Shown: positions 17,019 through 26,998, numbered from the stretch's first letter. The stretch: DNA of 59,328 nt from Bartonella vinsonii subsp. arupensis OK-94-513 (GCF_000278235.1 NZ_JH725039.1:80130-139457); one strand, 5' to 3'. Numbers and translations are program-made. The notes: a model not told the origin generated them from the sequence alone.

Positions 17019-19378
17019 AACAGACGTCAATCATGAAACGGGAAACTTTTGTTGAAGACTATATTCCCTATATACGCCATGTTAACCAGTATGTCATTGC
17101 ATTAAATTCGCGTTGTTTAATGACAGTGATCGCTGTTGAGGGGGTAAATTTTGACACTGTAGATATTGATCAATTAAATTCCTTACATAATCAATTAAAC
17201 ACGCTCTTAAAAAATATTGCCGACGAACGTGTTGCTTTGTATTCTCACATCATTCGTCGTCGCGAAACGATCTATCCAAAAGGTCACTTTCTTTCATCTT
17301 TTGCAGCAACATTAGATGAAAAATACAAAAAGAAAATGGTTTCGCAAGAGCTTTATAGAAATGATCTGTTTGTTTCACTGCTCTGGAATCCGGCATCAGA
17401 TAAGACAGAACAATTGTCTTCATTTTTCCAGCGCTTGAGCAAAGCGAAGAAAACACAATCTGAACCGGATGAGGAAGCCATTCGTAAAATCGAAGAATTA
17501 AGTCAAGATTTTATACAAGGTTTGGAAATTTACGGCGCACGCCTTTTGTCAATTTATGAACATGAGGGCATTTTATTTTCTGAACAAAGTGAATTTCTAC
17601 ACCAGCTGGTGGGAGGAAGACGTGAACGTATCCCTCTCACATTTGGGACCATTGCCTCAACGATTTACTCAGATCGTGTGATTTTTGGGAGAGAAATTAT
17701 CGAAATTCGCCATGAAAGTAATGAGCGCTTTGTTGGCATATTTGGGTGGAAAGAATATCCCTCTAAAACACGTCCTGGTATGACCGATGAATTGCTTACA
17801 GCACCATTCGAATTCATATTAACACAATCCTTTGTCTTTAAGAGTAAAGCGGCAGCCGGTACCATTATGAGCCGCAAACAAAATCAAATGATTAATGCAG
17901 CAGATCGTGCTAGCTCACAAATTGATGCCCTTGATGAAGCACTTGATGACTTAGAGTCAAATCGTTTTGTTTTAGGTGAGCATCATCTCTCTCTCGCTGT
18001 TTTTGCCGATCATCCTAAAATATTATCTGACAATCTTTCAAAAGCCCGTTCGCTTTTAACCAATGGTGGTGCAGTAATTGCCAGAGAAGATTTAGGATTG
18101 GAAGCGGCATGGTGGGCACAATTGCCCGGAAATTTTAGCTATCGTGCACGTTCTGGAGCCATTACCAGTAGAAATTTTGCAGCTTTATCGCCCTTCCATT
18201 CCTTTCCGATTGGTAAACGTGAAGGCAATGTTTGGGGATCTGCTGTCGCATTGTTAAAAACGCAAGCCAGTTCCCCCTATTATTTTAATTTTCATTATGG
18301 TGACCTTGGCAACACCTTCGTTTGTGGTCCATCGGGATCTGGTAAAACGGTCATTGTTAATTTTCTTCTCGCCCAATTACAAAAACACAATCCCACCATG
18401 GTCTTTTTCGACAAAGATCAGGGCGCAGAGATTTTTGTGCGGGCTGGAGGTGGAAAATATAAACCTTTAAAAAATGGATCCCCTACTGGCATTTCTCCTT
18501 TAAAAGGCATGGAATACACTGAAAAAAATAAAGTCTTTCTTCGTAATTGGGTCTTGAAGCTTGTTACAACTGAAGGGCAAAGTGTGACAGAACAAGAGCG
18601 ACAAGATATTGCCAAAGCCATTGATTCCTTAGAAAGTTTGCCCCTTGCACAACGCTCTCTTGGCGCTCTTCAACTGTTTTTTGATAACACATCAAAAGAG
18701 GGGATTGCCATACGCCTACAACCTTGGATTAAAGGCAATGCCTTAGGCTGGGTTTTTGATAATGATCAAGATGATCTTAATTTAGACGCACAATTTATTG
18801 GTTATGACATGACCGATTTCTTAGACAATGAAGAAATTCGGCGTCCCTTGATGATGTATCTTTTTCACCGCATTCTTGATCTGATTGATGGACGGCGCAT
18901 TATTATTGTCATTGATGAATTCTGGAAAGCGTTGGAAGACGATTCATTCAAAGCGTTTGCGCAAGACCGTCTCAAAACAATCCGGAAACAAAATGGCATG
19001 ATGCTGTTCGCAACACAAAGTCCGAAAGATGCTTTAAACTCAACAATCGCACATACGATTATTGAGCAATGCCCTACCCAAATATTTTTTCCAAATCAAA
19101 AAGCAAATTACAACGATTATGTTGAAGATTTCAAACTAACTGAACGAGAATTTGAACTGATACAATCGGAATTAAGCAGAGAATCCCGTCGTTTTCTTAT
19201 CAAACAAGGACAAAATTCTGTTGTTACAGAACTTAACTTACGTGGAATGGACGATGAGATCGCCGTCTTAAGCGGCACCACCAAGAATATTGAACTCATG
19301 AACCAAATTATCAACGAATATGGAACAGACCCCGATACGTGGCTGCCCATCTTTTATCAAAGGAGAGAAAATCAATGA
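17015..19378 (+). CDS. virB4: VirB4 T4SS ATPase
   Basis: 787 residues from GTG 17015; an ATG at 17033 (MKRETFVEDY) is an alternative start. N-terminal CagE/VirB4 domain followed by a RecA-like ATPase: Walker A CGPSGSGKT at residues 437-445, Walker B IIIVIDEFWK with Asp634-Glu635, then LFATQSPKD motif near 672. It powers pilus assembly and substrate passage at the cytoplasmic base of the channel. Length is normal for the family. It is translationally coupled to virB3 (GTGA) and to virB5 (ATGA). Confidence 0.96.
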   Translation: MKQTSIMKRETFVEDYIPYIRHVNQYVIALNSRCLMTVIAVEGVNFDTVDIDQLNSLHNQLNTLLKNIADERVALYSHIIRRRETIYPKGHFLSSFAATLDEKYKKKMVSQELYRNDLFVSLLWNPASDKTEQLSSFFQRLSKAKKTQSEPDEEAIRKIEELSQDFIQGLEIYGARLLSIYEHEGILFSEQSEFLHQLVGGRRERIPLTFGTIASTIYSDRVIFGREIIEIRHESNERFVGIFGWKEYPSKTRPGMTDELLTAPFEFILTQSFVFKSKAAAGTIMSRKQNQMINAADRASSQIDALDEALDDLESNRFVLGEHHLSLAVFADHPKILSDNLSKARSLLTNGGAVIAREDLGLEAAWWAQLPGNFSYRARSGAITSRNFAALSPFHSFPIGKREGNVWGSAVALLKTQASSPYYFNFHYGDLGNTFVCGPSGSGKTVIVNFLLAQLQKHNPTMVFFDKDQGAEIFVRAGGGKYKPLKNGSPTGISPLKGMEYTEKNKVFLRNWVLKLVTTEGQSVTEQERQDIAKAIDSLESLPLAQRSLGALQLFFDNTSKEGIAIRLQPWIKGNALGWVFDNDQDDLNLDAQFIGYDMTDFLDNEEIRRPLMMYLFHRILDLIDGRRIIIVIDEFWKALEDDSFKAFAQDRLKTIRKQNGMMLFATQSPKDALNSTIAHTIIEQCPTQIFFPNQKANYNDYVEDFKLTEREFELIQSELSRESRRFLIKQGQNSVVTELNLRGMDDEIAVLSGTTKNIELMNQIINEYGTDPDTWLPIFYQRRENQ

Positions 19379-19857
19379 AAAAATATAGCCTCGTCACATT
19401 GTTATCTTTGTCTTTTATCTCTCATGCAATGGCAGAAACTGTAGATGCTGTAGATACTGTAGATGCTGATGAATATTATAAACAAGCATTAGAGAGCACA
19501 CAAAAATTAAACACTGTCAGATCAGAAACAGCCGGAACTATTCTTGATCATGCAACGAAAACTACAAAAAAAATTCAGGAAATAAATAATAAACTTACAC
19601 AAGAAAAAGAAAAAGAAAAACCTGATCCAGAAAAATTGCAAACTCTTCAAATAGAATTAACTATGCTTCAGGCACAACTTCAAGCGGACTCTTTAAAACT
19701 CCAATCCTTGAACATGATTCAAGCAAAAGATAGCAAAACACAAGACGAAGTCCGTGAAGAACAGATAAAAAAGGAGCACGAAGAAATTGCAAAAAAATTA
19801 AAAGAACAACTTGGGAAATCTAATGTCCCATCATTACTTGGAACGCTTAATGACTGA
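19375..19857 (+). CDS. virB5: VirB5 minor pilin (17-kDa antigen homologue)
   Basis: 160 residues from ATG 19375, which overlaps the virB4 stop and follows AGGAGAGAAA; upstream in-frame codons are shadow. Signal peptide MKKYSLVTLLSLSFISHAMA, then a short VDAVDTVDAD repeat and a long charged helical region (residues 60-150). The homologous protein in B. henselae is the 17-kDa antigen. VirB5 is a minor pilus component thought to act at the pilus tip. Confidence 0.9.
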   Translation: MKKYSLVTLLSLSFISHAMAETVDAVDTVDADEYYKQALESTQKLNTVRSETAGTILDHATKTTKKIQEINNKLTQEKEKEKPDPEKLQTLQIELTMLQAQLQADSLKLQSLNMIQAKDSKTQDEVREEQIKKEHEEIAKKLKEQLGKSNVPSLLGTLND

Positions 19858-20824
19858 TTTTAGTTCTGCCCCCTTTGAAAGTGTTTCTGGATATATTTTA
19901 AAACCACTCAACCAGGCAATGGACATGACCGTGGATAATTTGTCTGCTGCTATTTCAGCACCGCTGAATCTTGCCTCGATCATTTTCATCTTTCTCTATG
20001 GCTATAATGTCATGACGGGTCGTGTTGCCCTTTCCACGCATAGTCTTCTCAACAATGTGGTTAAAATTGTCATTGTAACGACAATGGCAACGAATGCAAA
20101 TACATTTAATATCTATGTTAAAGATATTTTTTTCGATAATTTAGCAAACGCCATTGGCAATGCATTCAACGACAATAAGACTGGCTCTAATGTCTTTGAT
20201 TATATTTTGTTACAAGCAGCTTCTCGTTATCAAGAAGTCTTAGCTAAAGCGTGGTTCCTCGAGAAAATTTTGGTTGGCATTCTTGGCTTTTTAATGATTT
20301 GCGCTGTTATTGTCTTTTGTATAGGCGGTTTCATTGTCCAAATGTTTGCAAAAGTTGCACTTGTGATGATTATAGGTCTCGGGCCACTCTTTATTAGTTT
20401 GTATTTATTCAATGCAACCCGAAAATTTACCGATGCATGGATTACAACGCTCGTTAATTTTACCATTTTGCAAGTTCTGGTGATCATGTTGGGAACGATT
20501 ATGTGCAAAATTATTGTGCACGTTCTCAGTGGATCCTATGCTTCCATCTATATTCTTTTTCCCCCTGTCGTTGTCATCTCGATAATAGGTGCCATTCTCT
20601 TCCGCGCACTTCCTGGTATTGCCTCTGCACTTGCTTCTGGAGGCCCATACTTTAACGCTGGGATGTCGTCAGGTGGTCAGATTATCACAATGCTTTCCGG
20701 TGGAGCGAAAGCTGGTGGGAATGCTGCTAAAAGTGCTGCTTCAAAACTCTCTGGTGCAGCAAATGTAGCAAGTGCAGCAGCCAAAACCGCAAGAACGGGA
20801 GTTCAAGGCCGTGGTCGATTTTAA
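19823..20824 (+). CDS. virB6: VirB6 polytopic inner-membrane protein
   Basis: 333 residues from ATG 19823; ATG 19850 (MTDFSSAPFESV) is equally possible, and both overlap the end of virB5. Several hydrophobic segments: about residues 48-65, 80-95, 150-175 (ILVGILGFLMICAVIVFCIG), 180-200 (KVALVMIIGLGPLFISLYLF), 215-240 and 250-275. The central GLGPLFISLYLF and W near 211 are typical of TrbL/VirB6. The Ala/Gly/Ser-rich C-terminus (residues 280-333) is cytoplasmic or periplasmic. It forms part of the inner-membrane channel. Confidence 0.92.
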   Translation: MSHHYLERLMTDFSSAPFESVSGYILKPLNQAMDMTVDNLSAAISAPLNLASIIFIFLYGYNVMTGRVALSTHSLLNNVVKIVIVTTMATNANTFNIYVKDIFFDNLANAIGNAFNDNKTGSNVFDYILLQAASRYQEVLAKAWFLEKILVGILGFLMICAVIVFCIGGFIVQMFAKVALVMIIGLGPLFISLYLFNATRKFTDAWITTLVNFTILQVLVIMLGTIMCKIIVHVLSGSYASIYILFPPVVVISIIGAILFRALPGIASALASGGPYFNAGMSSGGQIITMLSGGAKAGGNAAKSAASKLSGAANVASAAAKTARTGVQGRGRF

Positions 20825-20868
20825 CGTGAGACACTTTTTAAAAAGAACAAAAAATTTTATTTTTACCT

Positions 20869-20892
20869 TGCGCGCGTATCGAAGCGCGCGCA
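20869..20892 (+). promoter_or_regulatory. GC-rich hairpin in the virB6-virB7 gap
   Basis: TGCGCGCG at 20869-20876 pairs with CGCGCGCA at 20885-20892 around an 8-base loop. No T run follows. The 212-base gap is the only large one inside virB2-virB11. It could be an RNA-stability or processing element separating the upper and lower halves of the operon. Confidence 0.5.
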
Positions 20893-21036
20893 CGCCACGC
20901 ATATTGCGTAAAAACTCTAACCTTAGTTGCACAAAACCAACAAAAACTTTTCAGCGCATGCTTTTGTGAGAATGTTCAGAGTAAGAGCGTCAGAGCGTCC
21001 ATGCGTTGTCTTGCCAAATATTTACGAGTTTAAGAA

Positions 21037-21348
21037 ATGAAACGAAAAATAACTTTTTTTCTAATCTTAACCATTGCCCTTAGCGGCTGTGCTTCTCTGA
21101 GTGGTCCTAAAAAACCTCCACGCTGTAATGGGAAACACACCCGCGCTTTAAATAGAGATAAGTGGGATTGGGACAATAAAAGCACACAGCAAGAAAAAAT
21201 CGTCAAGTCTGTTACCACACCTATCATCCTTAATACCTTGGAAAGTGAAAAAGCAACAGCGGATATCACACCGAATACAGCTTCATTTAATCCCATAAAA
21301 CATGAACCGCTCTTTGATCAAACTGTGGAGGTTGCGCGTGAACAATGA
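21037..21348 (+). CDS. virB7: VirB7 lipoprotein
   Basis: 103 residues. Signal peptide with lipobox ALSGC (Cys18), so the mature protein would be lipid-anchored in the outer membrane. A second Cys (PPRCNG, residue 30) is suitably placed for the disulfide to VirB9 known from this family. At 103 residues it is longer than the classic VirB7 of about 55. VirB7 with VirB9 and VirB10 builds the outer-membrane core. The 3' end overlaps the virB8 start. Confidence 0.85.
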   Translation: MKRKITFFLILTIALSGCASLSGPKKPPRCNGKHTRALNRDKWDWDNKSTQQEKIVKSVTTPIILNTLESEKATADITPNTASFNPIKHEPLFDQTVEVAREQ

Positions 21349-22006
21349 AGCACTCAAAGAATATATAAAAGAAGCACGCTCATTTGATATTGATCGCATG
21401 CATGGTATGCGGGTGCGGATGAAAATTGCCATAGCTCTCACAGTGCTTTTTGGATTAATGACGATCGCCTTAGCTTTGGCTGTAGCAGCATTAACACCCT
21501 TAAAAACTGTAGAACCTTTTGTTATTCGTGTTGATAATTCAACAGGCATTGTTGATACGGTAAGTGCACTAAAAGACTCTCCCAACAACTATGACGAAGC
21601 AATAACACGTTATTTTGCAGCTAAATATGTCCGTGCACGCGAAGGATTCCAAGCATCCGAAGCAGAAAACAATTTCAGCCTAGTCTCTCTTTTATCTTCC
21701 CCAGCAGAACAAAACCGTTTTGCAACATGGTATGCGGGAAACAATCCAGAAAGTCCACAAAACATCTACCAAAATATGATTGTTACGGTCACAATCAAAT
21801 CAATTTCCTTTTTAAGCAAAGATCTTATTCAAGTGCGTTACTACAAAACGCTTAGAGAACTGAATGGTAAAGAAAATATTTCCCATTGGGTTTCGATCTT
21901 AAACTTTTCGTACATTAATGCGCAGATTTCCACGACAGATCGCTTAATCAATCCCCTTGGCTTTCAAGTATCGGAATATAGAACCGATCCAGAGGTGATA
22001 CAATGA
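21338..22006 (+). CDS. virB8: VirB8 inner-membrane assembly factor
   Basis: 222 residues from GTG 21338, chosen because GGAGG (21327-21331) is six bases upstream; an ATG at 21302 is in frame but has no such site. Cytoplasmic N-terminus, one membrane segment (residues 33-56, [20 protein letters not shown]), then the periplasmic VirB8 domain with the NTF2-like fold ([13 protein letters not shown] and [12 protein letters not shown]). Nucleates assembly of the inner-membrane complex and contacts VirB9/VirB10. Overlaps virB7 by 11 bases and virB9 by 4. Confidence 0.94.
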   Translation: MNNEALKEYIKEARSFDIDRMHGMRVRMKIAIALTVLFGLMTIALALAVAALTPLKTVEPFVIRVDNSTGIVDTVSALKDSPNNYDEAITRYFAAKYVRAREGFQASEAENNFSLVSLLSSPAEQNRFATWYAGNNPESPQNIYQNMIVTVTIKSISFLSKDLIQVRYYKTLRELNGKENISHWVSILNFSYINAQISTTDRLINPLGFQVSEYRTDPEVIQ

Positions 22007-22869
22007 GCCAATTTCCAAAAATAATCTTTTTAGCTTTCGCCATCGCAATAAACTGCTATACAGCCTCCTTATTTGCGGAGACAGCACCCGTGAGTGCGCG
22101 CAAAGACAATCGCATTCGATTTGTCAATTATGATCCATACAATGTCACACAAATCATTGGTTCTATTCGTTCTTCGGTCCAACTTGAATTTGCCGATGAT
22201 GAAGAAGTGACCTATGTGGGAATTGGCAATTCCGTTGCTTGGCAAGTTGCACCAGCTGGTCACTTTGTTTTTCTAAAACCGCGCGAAGTGCAACCCGTCA
22301 CCAATTTACAAATTGTCACAAGCCGCCAAGACGGAACAAAACGTTCTTATCAGTTTGAACTCCAAGTGCGTGAAGGCGATGTTTCAGCGGGAAATGATAC
22401 TTATTTCCTAGTAAAGTTTCGCTATCCAGAAGATGAAGCCTTGCGTAAAAAACTAGCCGAAGCAGCAAAAGCCGAACAGCGCGAGGAAGATTTTGTCAAT
22501 GATGTTTTAAATACCCATGAAGATTTTGGACCGCGCAATTGGGCTTATGAAGCACAAGGTTCCCACCTCATTGAACCAAGCTCTGTCTATGACAACGGAA
22601 AAACAACAACTTTCACATTTTTGGGAAATAGCGAAATTCCTGCCATTTATCTTGTATCGCGTGATGGACAAGAATCTCTCGTTCCAAAATCGATTAAAGG
22701 CAACAAAGTCATTGTTCATGCGACAGCTGCGCAATTTACTCTGCGCCGTGGCAATGACGTACTTTGTATCTTCAATACAAGGTTCGTGCCGGAAGGGATC
22801 AACCCTGAAACTGGGACAACATCACCATCTGTACAACGTAAAGTGCACATAGGAAACAGCCATGAATGA
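22003..22869 (+). CDS. virB9: VirB9 outer-membrane core protein
   Basis: 288 residues. Signal peptide 1-25 (ending ASLFAE). VirB9 signatures: [17 protein letters not shown] (about 35-51), [18 protein letters not shown] (76-93) and, in the C-terminal VirB7-binding domain, NWAYEAQGS near residue 181. It forms the periplasmic and outer-membrane ring with VirB7 and VirB10. ATGA overlap with virB8 and an 8-base overlap with virB10. Confidence 0.95.
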   Translation: MSQFPKIIFLAFAIAINCYTASLFAETAPVSARKDNRIRFVNYDPYNVTQIIGSIRSSVQLEFADDEEVTYVGIGNSVAWQVAPAGHFVFLKPREVQPVTNLQIVTSRQDGTKRSYQFELQVREGDVSAGNDTYFLVKFRYPEDEALRKKLAEAAKAEQREEDFVNDVLNTHEDFGPRNWAYEAQGSHLIEPSSVYDNGKTTTFTFLGNSEIPAIYLVSRDGQESLVPKSIKGNKVIVHATAAQFTLRRGNDVLCIFNTRFVPEGINPETGTTSPSVQRKVHIGNSHE

Positions 22870-24016
22870 CGCAATGGATGAAAAAGGCATCAATGATCGC
22901 GATACAATAAAAGACGCTCGAGGTAAAAACCAACATAGCAATATAGGCAAGGCAGTAACTCTTGTTATTCTTTTCAGTGTCTGTCTTTATTTAGCCTATT
23001 CAACGCTTGCCACAGACAAAAAGCAACCTGTTGAAGGTCCCAAAGAAGGGGTTATTAAGCAAACAGAACTTTTTCGCCCAGCAGAACCAAAGCCTCTACC
23101 TCTTCAACCAACCAGCCCAAATGATACTCCATTGCCAAAGGTTGAACTACCAACGCCGACAATAAATCAAGTAGCATCCGATGATAAACTTCTAGAAGCG
23201 GCACAACGTGCTCCTGTGTTAGCTTATGCGAATACACAGCAAGACAAAGCCCTAACAAATAATGACTTGTTGTTGAATCAACTTGAAAACAAGCCTGATG
23301 AAACAGCACAACACTTTAACAATCTTCTCAAGCCAACAACCCTTGCGGGTATTCGCGCCTCAACACTTGGCAATCGCAACTACATCATCGCAATGGGTGC
23401 TTCCATTCCCTGTATTTTAGAAACGGCAATCAGCAGTGACCAACAAGGATTTACCAGTTGTATTATCTCTAGAGATATCTTGTCAGACAATGGCCGCGTT
23501 GTTCTTCTTGATAAAGGCACACAGATTGTTGGTGAATATCGCGCCGGTTTGAAAAAAGGGCAAAATCGCCTCTTTGTGCTCTGGAATAGAGCCAAAACAC
23601 CAAGTGGTGTCATTATCGCATTAGCTTCACCGGCTACAGATTCCTTAGGGCGTTCTGGTATGGATGGAGATATTGACAATCATTGGTTGGAACGCATTGG
23701 ATCTGCGCTTCTTGTATCGATTGTCAAAGATGGAACAAACTATGCAAGAAACCGCTTATTACAAGGCCAAGAAGAGAAGAAAGATTCTGAAACAGTCTCT
23801 TCAGGAAAAAATATTGCCAATATTATCACAGAAAACTACGCCAATATTCCTCCCACCTTGACCAAAAATCAAGGGGAAATGGTGAATGTTTTTGTTGCCC
23901 GTGATTTAGATTTTTCCAGTGTTTATAAATTGAAAGTCATTGAAAACAAAAAACAGATTGTCCATCGCGCCCTTTCAAGAAACTTTTATAAAAACCCTAC
24001 GGTGACGTTGAAATGA
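22862..24016 (+). CDS. virB10: VirB10 energy-sensing scaffold
   Basis: 384 residues. Cytoplasmic N-terminus of about 28 residues, one membrane helix (VTLVILFSVCLYLAYSTL, about 31-49), a Pro-rich periplasmic linker (about 65-115: KPLPLQPTSPNDTPLPK), then the TrbI/VirB10 barrel domain (IAMGASIPCILETAISSD to the end) with the antenna region near 310-330. It spans both membranes and passes ATP-driven conformational changes to the outer-membrane pore. Couples to virB11 by ATGA. Confidence 0.95.
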   Translation: MNDAMDEKGINDRDTIKDARGKNQHSNIGKAVTLVILFSVCLYLAYSTLATDKKQPVEGPKEGVIKQTELFRPAEPKPLPLQPTSPNDTPLPKVELPTPTINQVASDDKLLEAAQRAPVLAYANTQQDKALTNNDLLLNQLENKPDETAQHFNNLLKPTTLAGIRASTLGNRNYIIAMGASIPCILETAISSDQQGFTSCIISRDILSDNGRVVLLDKGTQIVGEYRAGLKKGQNRLFVLWNRAKTPSGVIIALASPATDSLGRSGMDGDIDNHWLERIGSALLVSIVKDGTNYARNRLLQGQEEKKDSETVSSGKNIANIITENYANIPPTLTKNQGEMVNVFVARDLDFSSVYKLKVIENKKQIVHRALSRNFYKNPTVTLK

Positions 24017-25080
24017 ACCAAAACGCACACCAATTGAACGATGAAACCGTAGCAATTGTTTTAACAAAACTTGAACCCATCCGCCCTTTTTTGAAGGATG
24101 AAAGTCTTTTTGAAATTGTCATCAATCGTCCCTATCAAGTGATGACTGAAGGAATTGAGGGTTGGAAAACAATAGAAGCTCCAGCCCTTTCATTTGATGA
24201 GCTTATGGGGATTGCTAAAGTTGTTGCTTCCTATTCTAAGCAAAATATATCGGATAAAAATCCAATCTTATCCGCTACTCTACCAGAGAATGAGCGTATT
24301 CAAATTGTCATTCCTCCAGCGGTAGAAAAAGACACAATCAGTATGACAATTCGCAAACCATCATCACGCAATTTTTCCCTCGAAGATCTCGCAGAAAAGG
24401 GGCTTTTTTCTGTATGTGAACAGGTGTCATTCACATCTTTAAGTGATTATAAATCGCGTTTTCATGAACTCAAAAGCGTTGAACATGACTTAATAACCGC
24501 TTACTGCAATAAGGACTTCGTCTCCTTTTTAAATCAGGCGGTAAAATACCAAAAAAATATTTTGATTGCGGGAAAAACCGGTTCGGGGAAGACAACATTA
24601 TCAAAGGCACTCATTGCCAAAATTCCTCATAATGAGCGTATTATCACCATTGAAGATACACAAGAACTGATTGTACCACAACCCAACCATGTTTCTATGA
24701 TCTATTCCAAAGACGGGCAAGGTTTAGCCTCTATTGGCCCCAAAGAATTGCTTGAATCTTCTCTGCGCATGCGTCCTGACCGCATTCTTTTACAAGAGCT
24801 TAGAGATGGGACAGCCTTTTATTATATCCGCAATGTGAATTCAGGCCATCCAGGTTCGATTACAACAGTTCATGCCTCAACAGCACTTGCTGCCTTTGAA
24901 CAAATGACCCTTTTGGTCAAAGAAAGTGAAGGCGGAAGTGATTTAGAGCGGGATGATATTCGAGGCCTGTTAATCTCAATGATTGATATCATCATCCAAT
25001 GTAAACGGGTTGAAGGAAAATTTAAGGTCACAGAAATCTATTATGATCCGTTCAAACAACGAAACATCTTTGGAGGGTAA
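24013..25080 (+). CDS. virB11: VirB11 hexameric ATPase
   Basis: 355 residues. Traffic ATPase with Walker A GKTGSGKT at residues 187-194, Asp box TIEDTQEL, Walker B-like RPDRILLQELRDG and His box GHPGSITTVHAS, all in the normal order. It acts at the inner membrane as a switch between pilus assembly and substrate transfer together with VirB4 and VirD4. It is the last gene of the tightly overlapping virB2-virB11 set; 70 bases then separate it from biaA. Confidence 0.96.
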   Translation: MNQNAHQLNDETVAIVLTKLEPIRPFLKDESLFEIVINRPYQVMTEGIEGWKTIEAPALSFDELMGIAKVVASYSKQNISDKNPILSATLPENERIQIVIPPAVEKDTISMTIRKPSSRNFSLEDLAEKGLFSVCEQVSFTSLSDYKSRFHELKSVEHDLITAYCNKDFVSFLNQAVKYQKNILIAGKTGSGKTTLSKALIAKIPHNERIITIEDTQELIVPQPNHVSMIYSKDGQGLASIGPKELLESSLRMRPDRILLQELRDGTAFYYIRNVNSGHPGSITTVHASTALAAFEQMTLLVKESEGGSDLERDDIRGLLISMIDIIIQCKRVEGKFKVTEIYYDPFKQRNIFGG

Positions 25081-25150
25081 CGCGAGGAAGAAAACATCTG
25101 CTGTAAAAAACTTTTAAAGCAACTGTTGAAAAACGCTAAAGGGAAAATAA

Positions 25151-25357
25151 ATGAAAACAAAGAGAACAAAAAATCTTTCATCTCACACAGCGGAAGAATT
25201 AAAAAAACGCCGCGAAGCTGTTGATGCCGCCATCAACAGCCATGAAATTGAAGGATTAACACTTCATCCCAAAACACTGGAAATTTTAGAAAGATACGCC
25301 AAGGGGAATATTTCATTGGAGGAATTTAACACTCTTATGGACAACACTCTCTTATAA
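25151..25357 (+). CDS. biaA: BiaA, FIC-inhibiting antitoxin of the Bep module
   Basis: 68 residues. Carries the class I FIC-inhibitory helix, [S/T]xxxE[G/N], as SHEIEG (Ser33 to Gly38), whose glutamate enters the ATP pocket of a partner FIC domain and blocks AMPylation. The rest (LHPKTLEILERYAKGNISLEEFNTL) is a typical antitoxin C-terminus. It lies 12 bases before the first FIC-bep, the usual antitoxin-toxin order of VbhA-VbhT and BiaA-Bep. Oddly the adjacent effector has lost key FIC residues (see findings), so BiaA may now protect against another Bep or be redundant. SD: AAAGGGAAAATAA. Confidence 0.82.
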   Translation: MKTKRTKNLSSHTAEELKKRREAVDAAINSHEIEGLTLHPKTLEILERYAKGNISLEEFNTLMDNTLL

Positions 25358-25369
25358 GGAGGTAATGAT

Positions 25370-26998
25370 ATGCCAAAAGCAAAGTCAAAAACAAGAGGAA
25401 CCCCTTCTCCCCATCATTATATCTATCCTGGTACCCAAATACTCAAAAACAAATATGGAGAAACAGATTTACAACGCTTTCTGGAAAAATGTTCCTCTGA
25501 TAGAGAAGCGGCGATAAAGGCGCTGCGTGAAGAATCACTACCAGAATATTTTGATTGTGCTTATCTATGCCATCTCCATCAGCAATTGTTTAGACACACA
25601 TTTGAATGGGCGGGACAGCTCCGTAGTAGCCCTTTCACATTTGAAGATGGTACCACTGGCGCCATGCCAGAAATGCACCACGCGGAAAGGGGTGATGCTT
25701 TTGTAAGCGGTGAGGAAATCCTCGAAAGCTTACAAAGATTTGAGGAAACGCTTGCTGAAAAAGGCTATTTGCGATGCTTAACGCGCCAAGAATTTATCTC
25801 TCAAGCCGTAGAGCTGTTTGTTTTTCTCAAAAATATACATCCCTTCATAGATGGCAATGAATACACAGAAGAACTCTTTTTTGAAAAGCTCGCCCAAGCA
25901 GCAGGACACAAACTTGATTTTTCGCTTGCAACAAAAACACGCATGATGGCGGCCTATAGCGAAGCAGCACAACATGGCAATCCACAACGGATGGAAGATC
26001 TTTTTGAAGATATCTCCAATCCAGAAAAAATGCTTCTTTTAGAGAAATTCATGAACAACATGGAAGAACTTGGGCACAATGTTCATGATCGTCTTGTTAT
26101 GGTTGCACAAGAAGGCGTAACGTACTTAGGAACCTATGAAGGTGGCAATTTTGGTGGCTTTATGCTCAATACACAAGGGATTTACATCATTGGTAACAAT
26201 GAGCATCTCACGCCAGAACAAAAAAAATCATTAAAACCTGGGGATATCATTACCTTTACAGCCCTAACGACGCAAGAGTTTGAAAACACACTCATTCCCA
26301 AAGAAACGCTCGCACCTCTCACATCAAGTGAATTTGCCGAAAGAGTTGCCGGAGGTGCCCGTGTCCAAACAGCGCGAGACCAAGTTCAACATTTGTCAAA
26401 AATTATTTATGGTAGCTCAAAAGCATTAAACGAAAAGATGGAAGAAATTTTTAGAAATCCAGACTTAGGCCAACGGTTTGCTGGCCAAATTCAAGACACG
26501 CCTCACTCTGTTGCTCCTCTTAGAGGTTTTAACCTCCTTTTCTACAAAACTGTAGCGCGTACAAATGCTGAAAGTCATATTAATCTGCTCTGTGGCGCAA
26601 TTGTTAATTATGCGGAGGCAGTAACACAGACGCGTTTTGCCACCACCCAAGAACATCAAATCGAACAAGAACGCTGCGGAAGAGCGGTAGAGAAGCCCAG
26701 TCAAAACTTGCAAAATCTCTTTTGTTTATCACCAGAAAAACAACAAGAAGCTTTATCTCAATCTCCTTCATTATACAGAGAACTCCGCGCTTTTATATGC
26801 AGTATAGAGTGTCGTCTCTCATCAAACGAGTCGAGTGCGATCAAAAGAAATGATCATGAAGCTCTCGCTCAAAGCCTTGGTGTCTCAGAACAAAAAGCAC
26901 AAGAAATTACCAACACTGTTCAAAAAGCCAAAGAAACACATAAGCAAGCCTGCAGCCGCACACTCAATCGTTCAAATGTGCTTGCTATGGCCAGCTAA
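25370..26998 (+). CDS. bepA: BepA-type effector with degenerate FIC motif
   Basis: 542 residues; ATG follows AAGGAGGTAATGAT. Order: FIC domain (about 20-200), OB-fold linker (about 235-310), BID domain (about 323-425) and a charged C-terminal tail ending LAMAS. BID plus tail is the VirD4-dependent secretion signal for delivery into host cells. The flap (PFTFEDGTTGAMP) and the catalytic His157 are kept, but the motif reads HPFIDGNEYTEE instead of HPFx[D/E]GNGRxxR: the glycine and both arginines needed to bind ATP phosphates are gone. AMP transfer is therefore unlikely; the BID domain, which in B. henselae BepA alone blocks endothelial apoptosis, looks intact. The name follows position between virB11 and virD4. 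Confidence 0.85.
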   Translation: MPKAKSKTRGTPSPHHYIYPGTQILKNKYGETDLQRFLEKCSSDREAAIKALREESLPEYFDCAYLCHLHQQLFRHTFEWAGQLRSSPFTFEDGTTGAMPEMHHAERGDAFVSGEEILESLQRFEETLAEKGYLRCLTRQEFISQAVELFVFLKNIHPFIDGNEYTEELFFEKLAQAAGHKLDFSLATKTRMMAAYSEAAQHGNPQRMEDLFEDISNPEKMLLLEKFMNNMEELGHNVHDRLVMVAQEGVTYLGTYEGGNFGGFMLNTQGIYIIGNNEHLTPEQKKSLKPGDIITFTALTTQEFENTLIPKETLAPLTSSEFAERVAGGARVQTARDQVQHLSKIIYGSSKALNEKMEEIFRNPDLGQRFAGQIQDTPHSVAPLRGFNLLFYKTVARTNAESHINLLCGAIVNYAEAVTQTRFATTQEHQIEQERCGRAVEKPSQNLQNLFCLSPEKQQEALSQSPSLYRELRAFICSIECRLSSNESSAIKRNDHEALAQSLGVSEQKAQEITNTVQKAKETHKQACSRTLNRSNVLAMAS

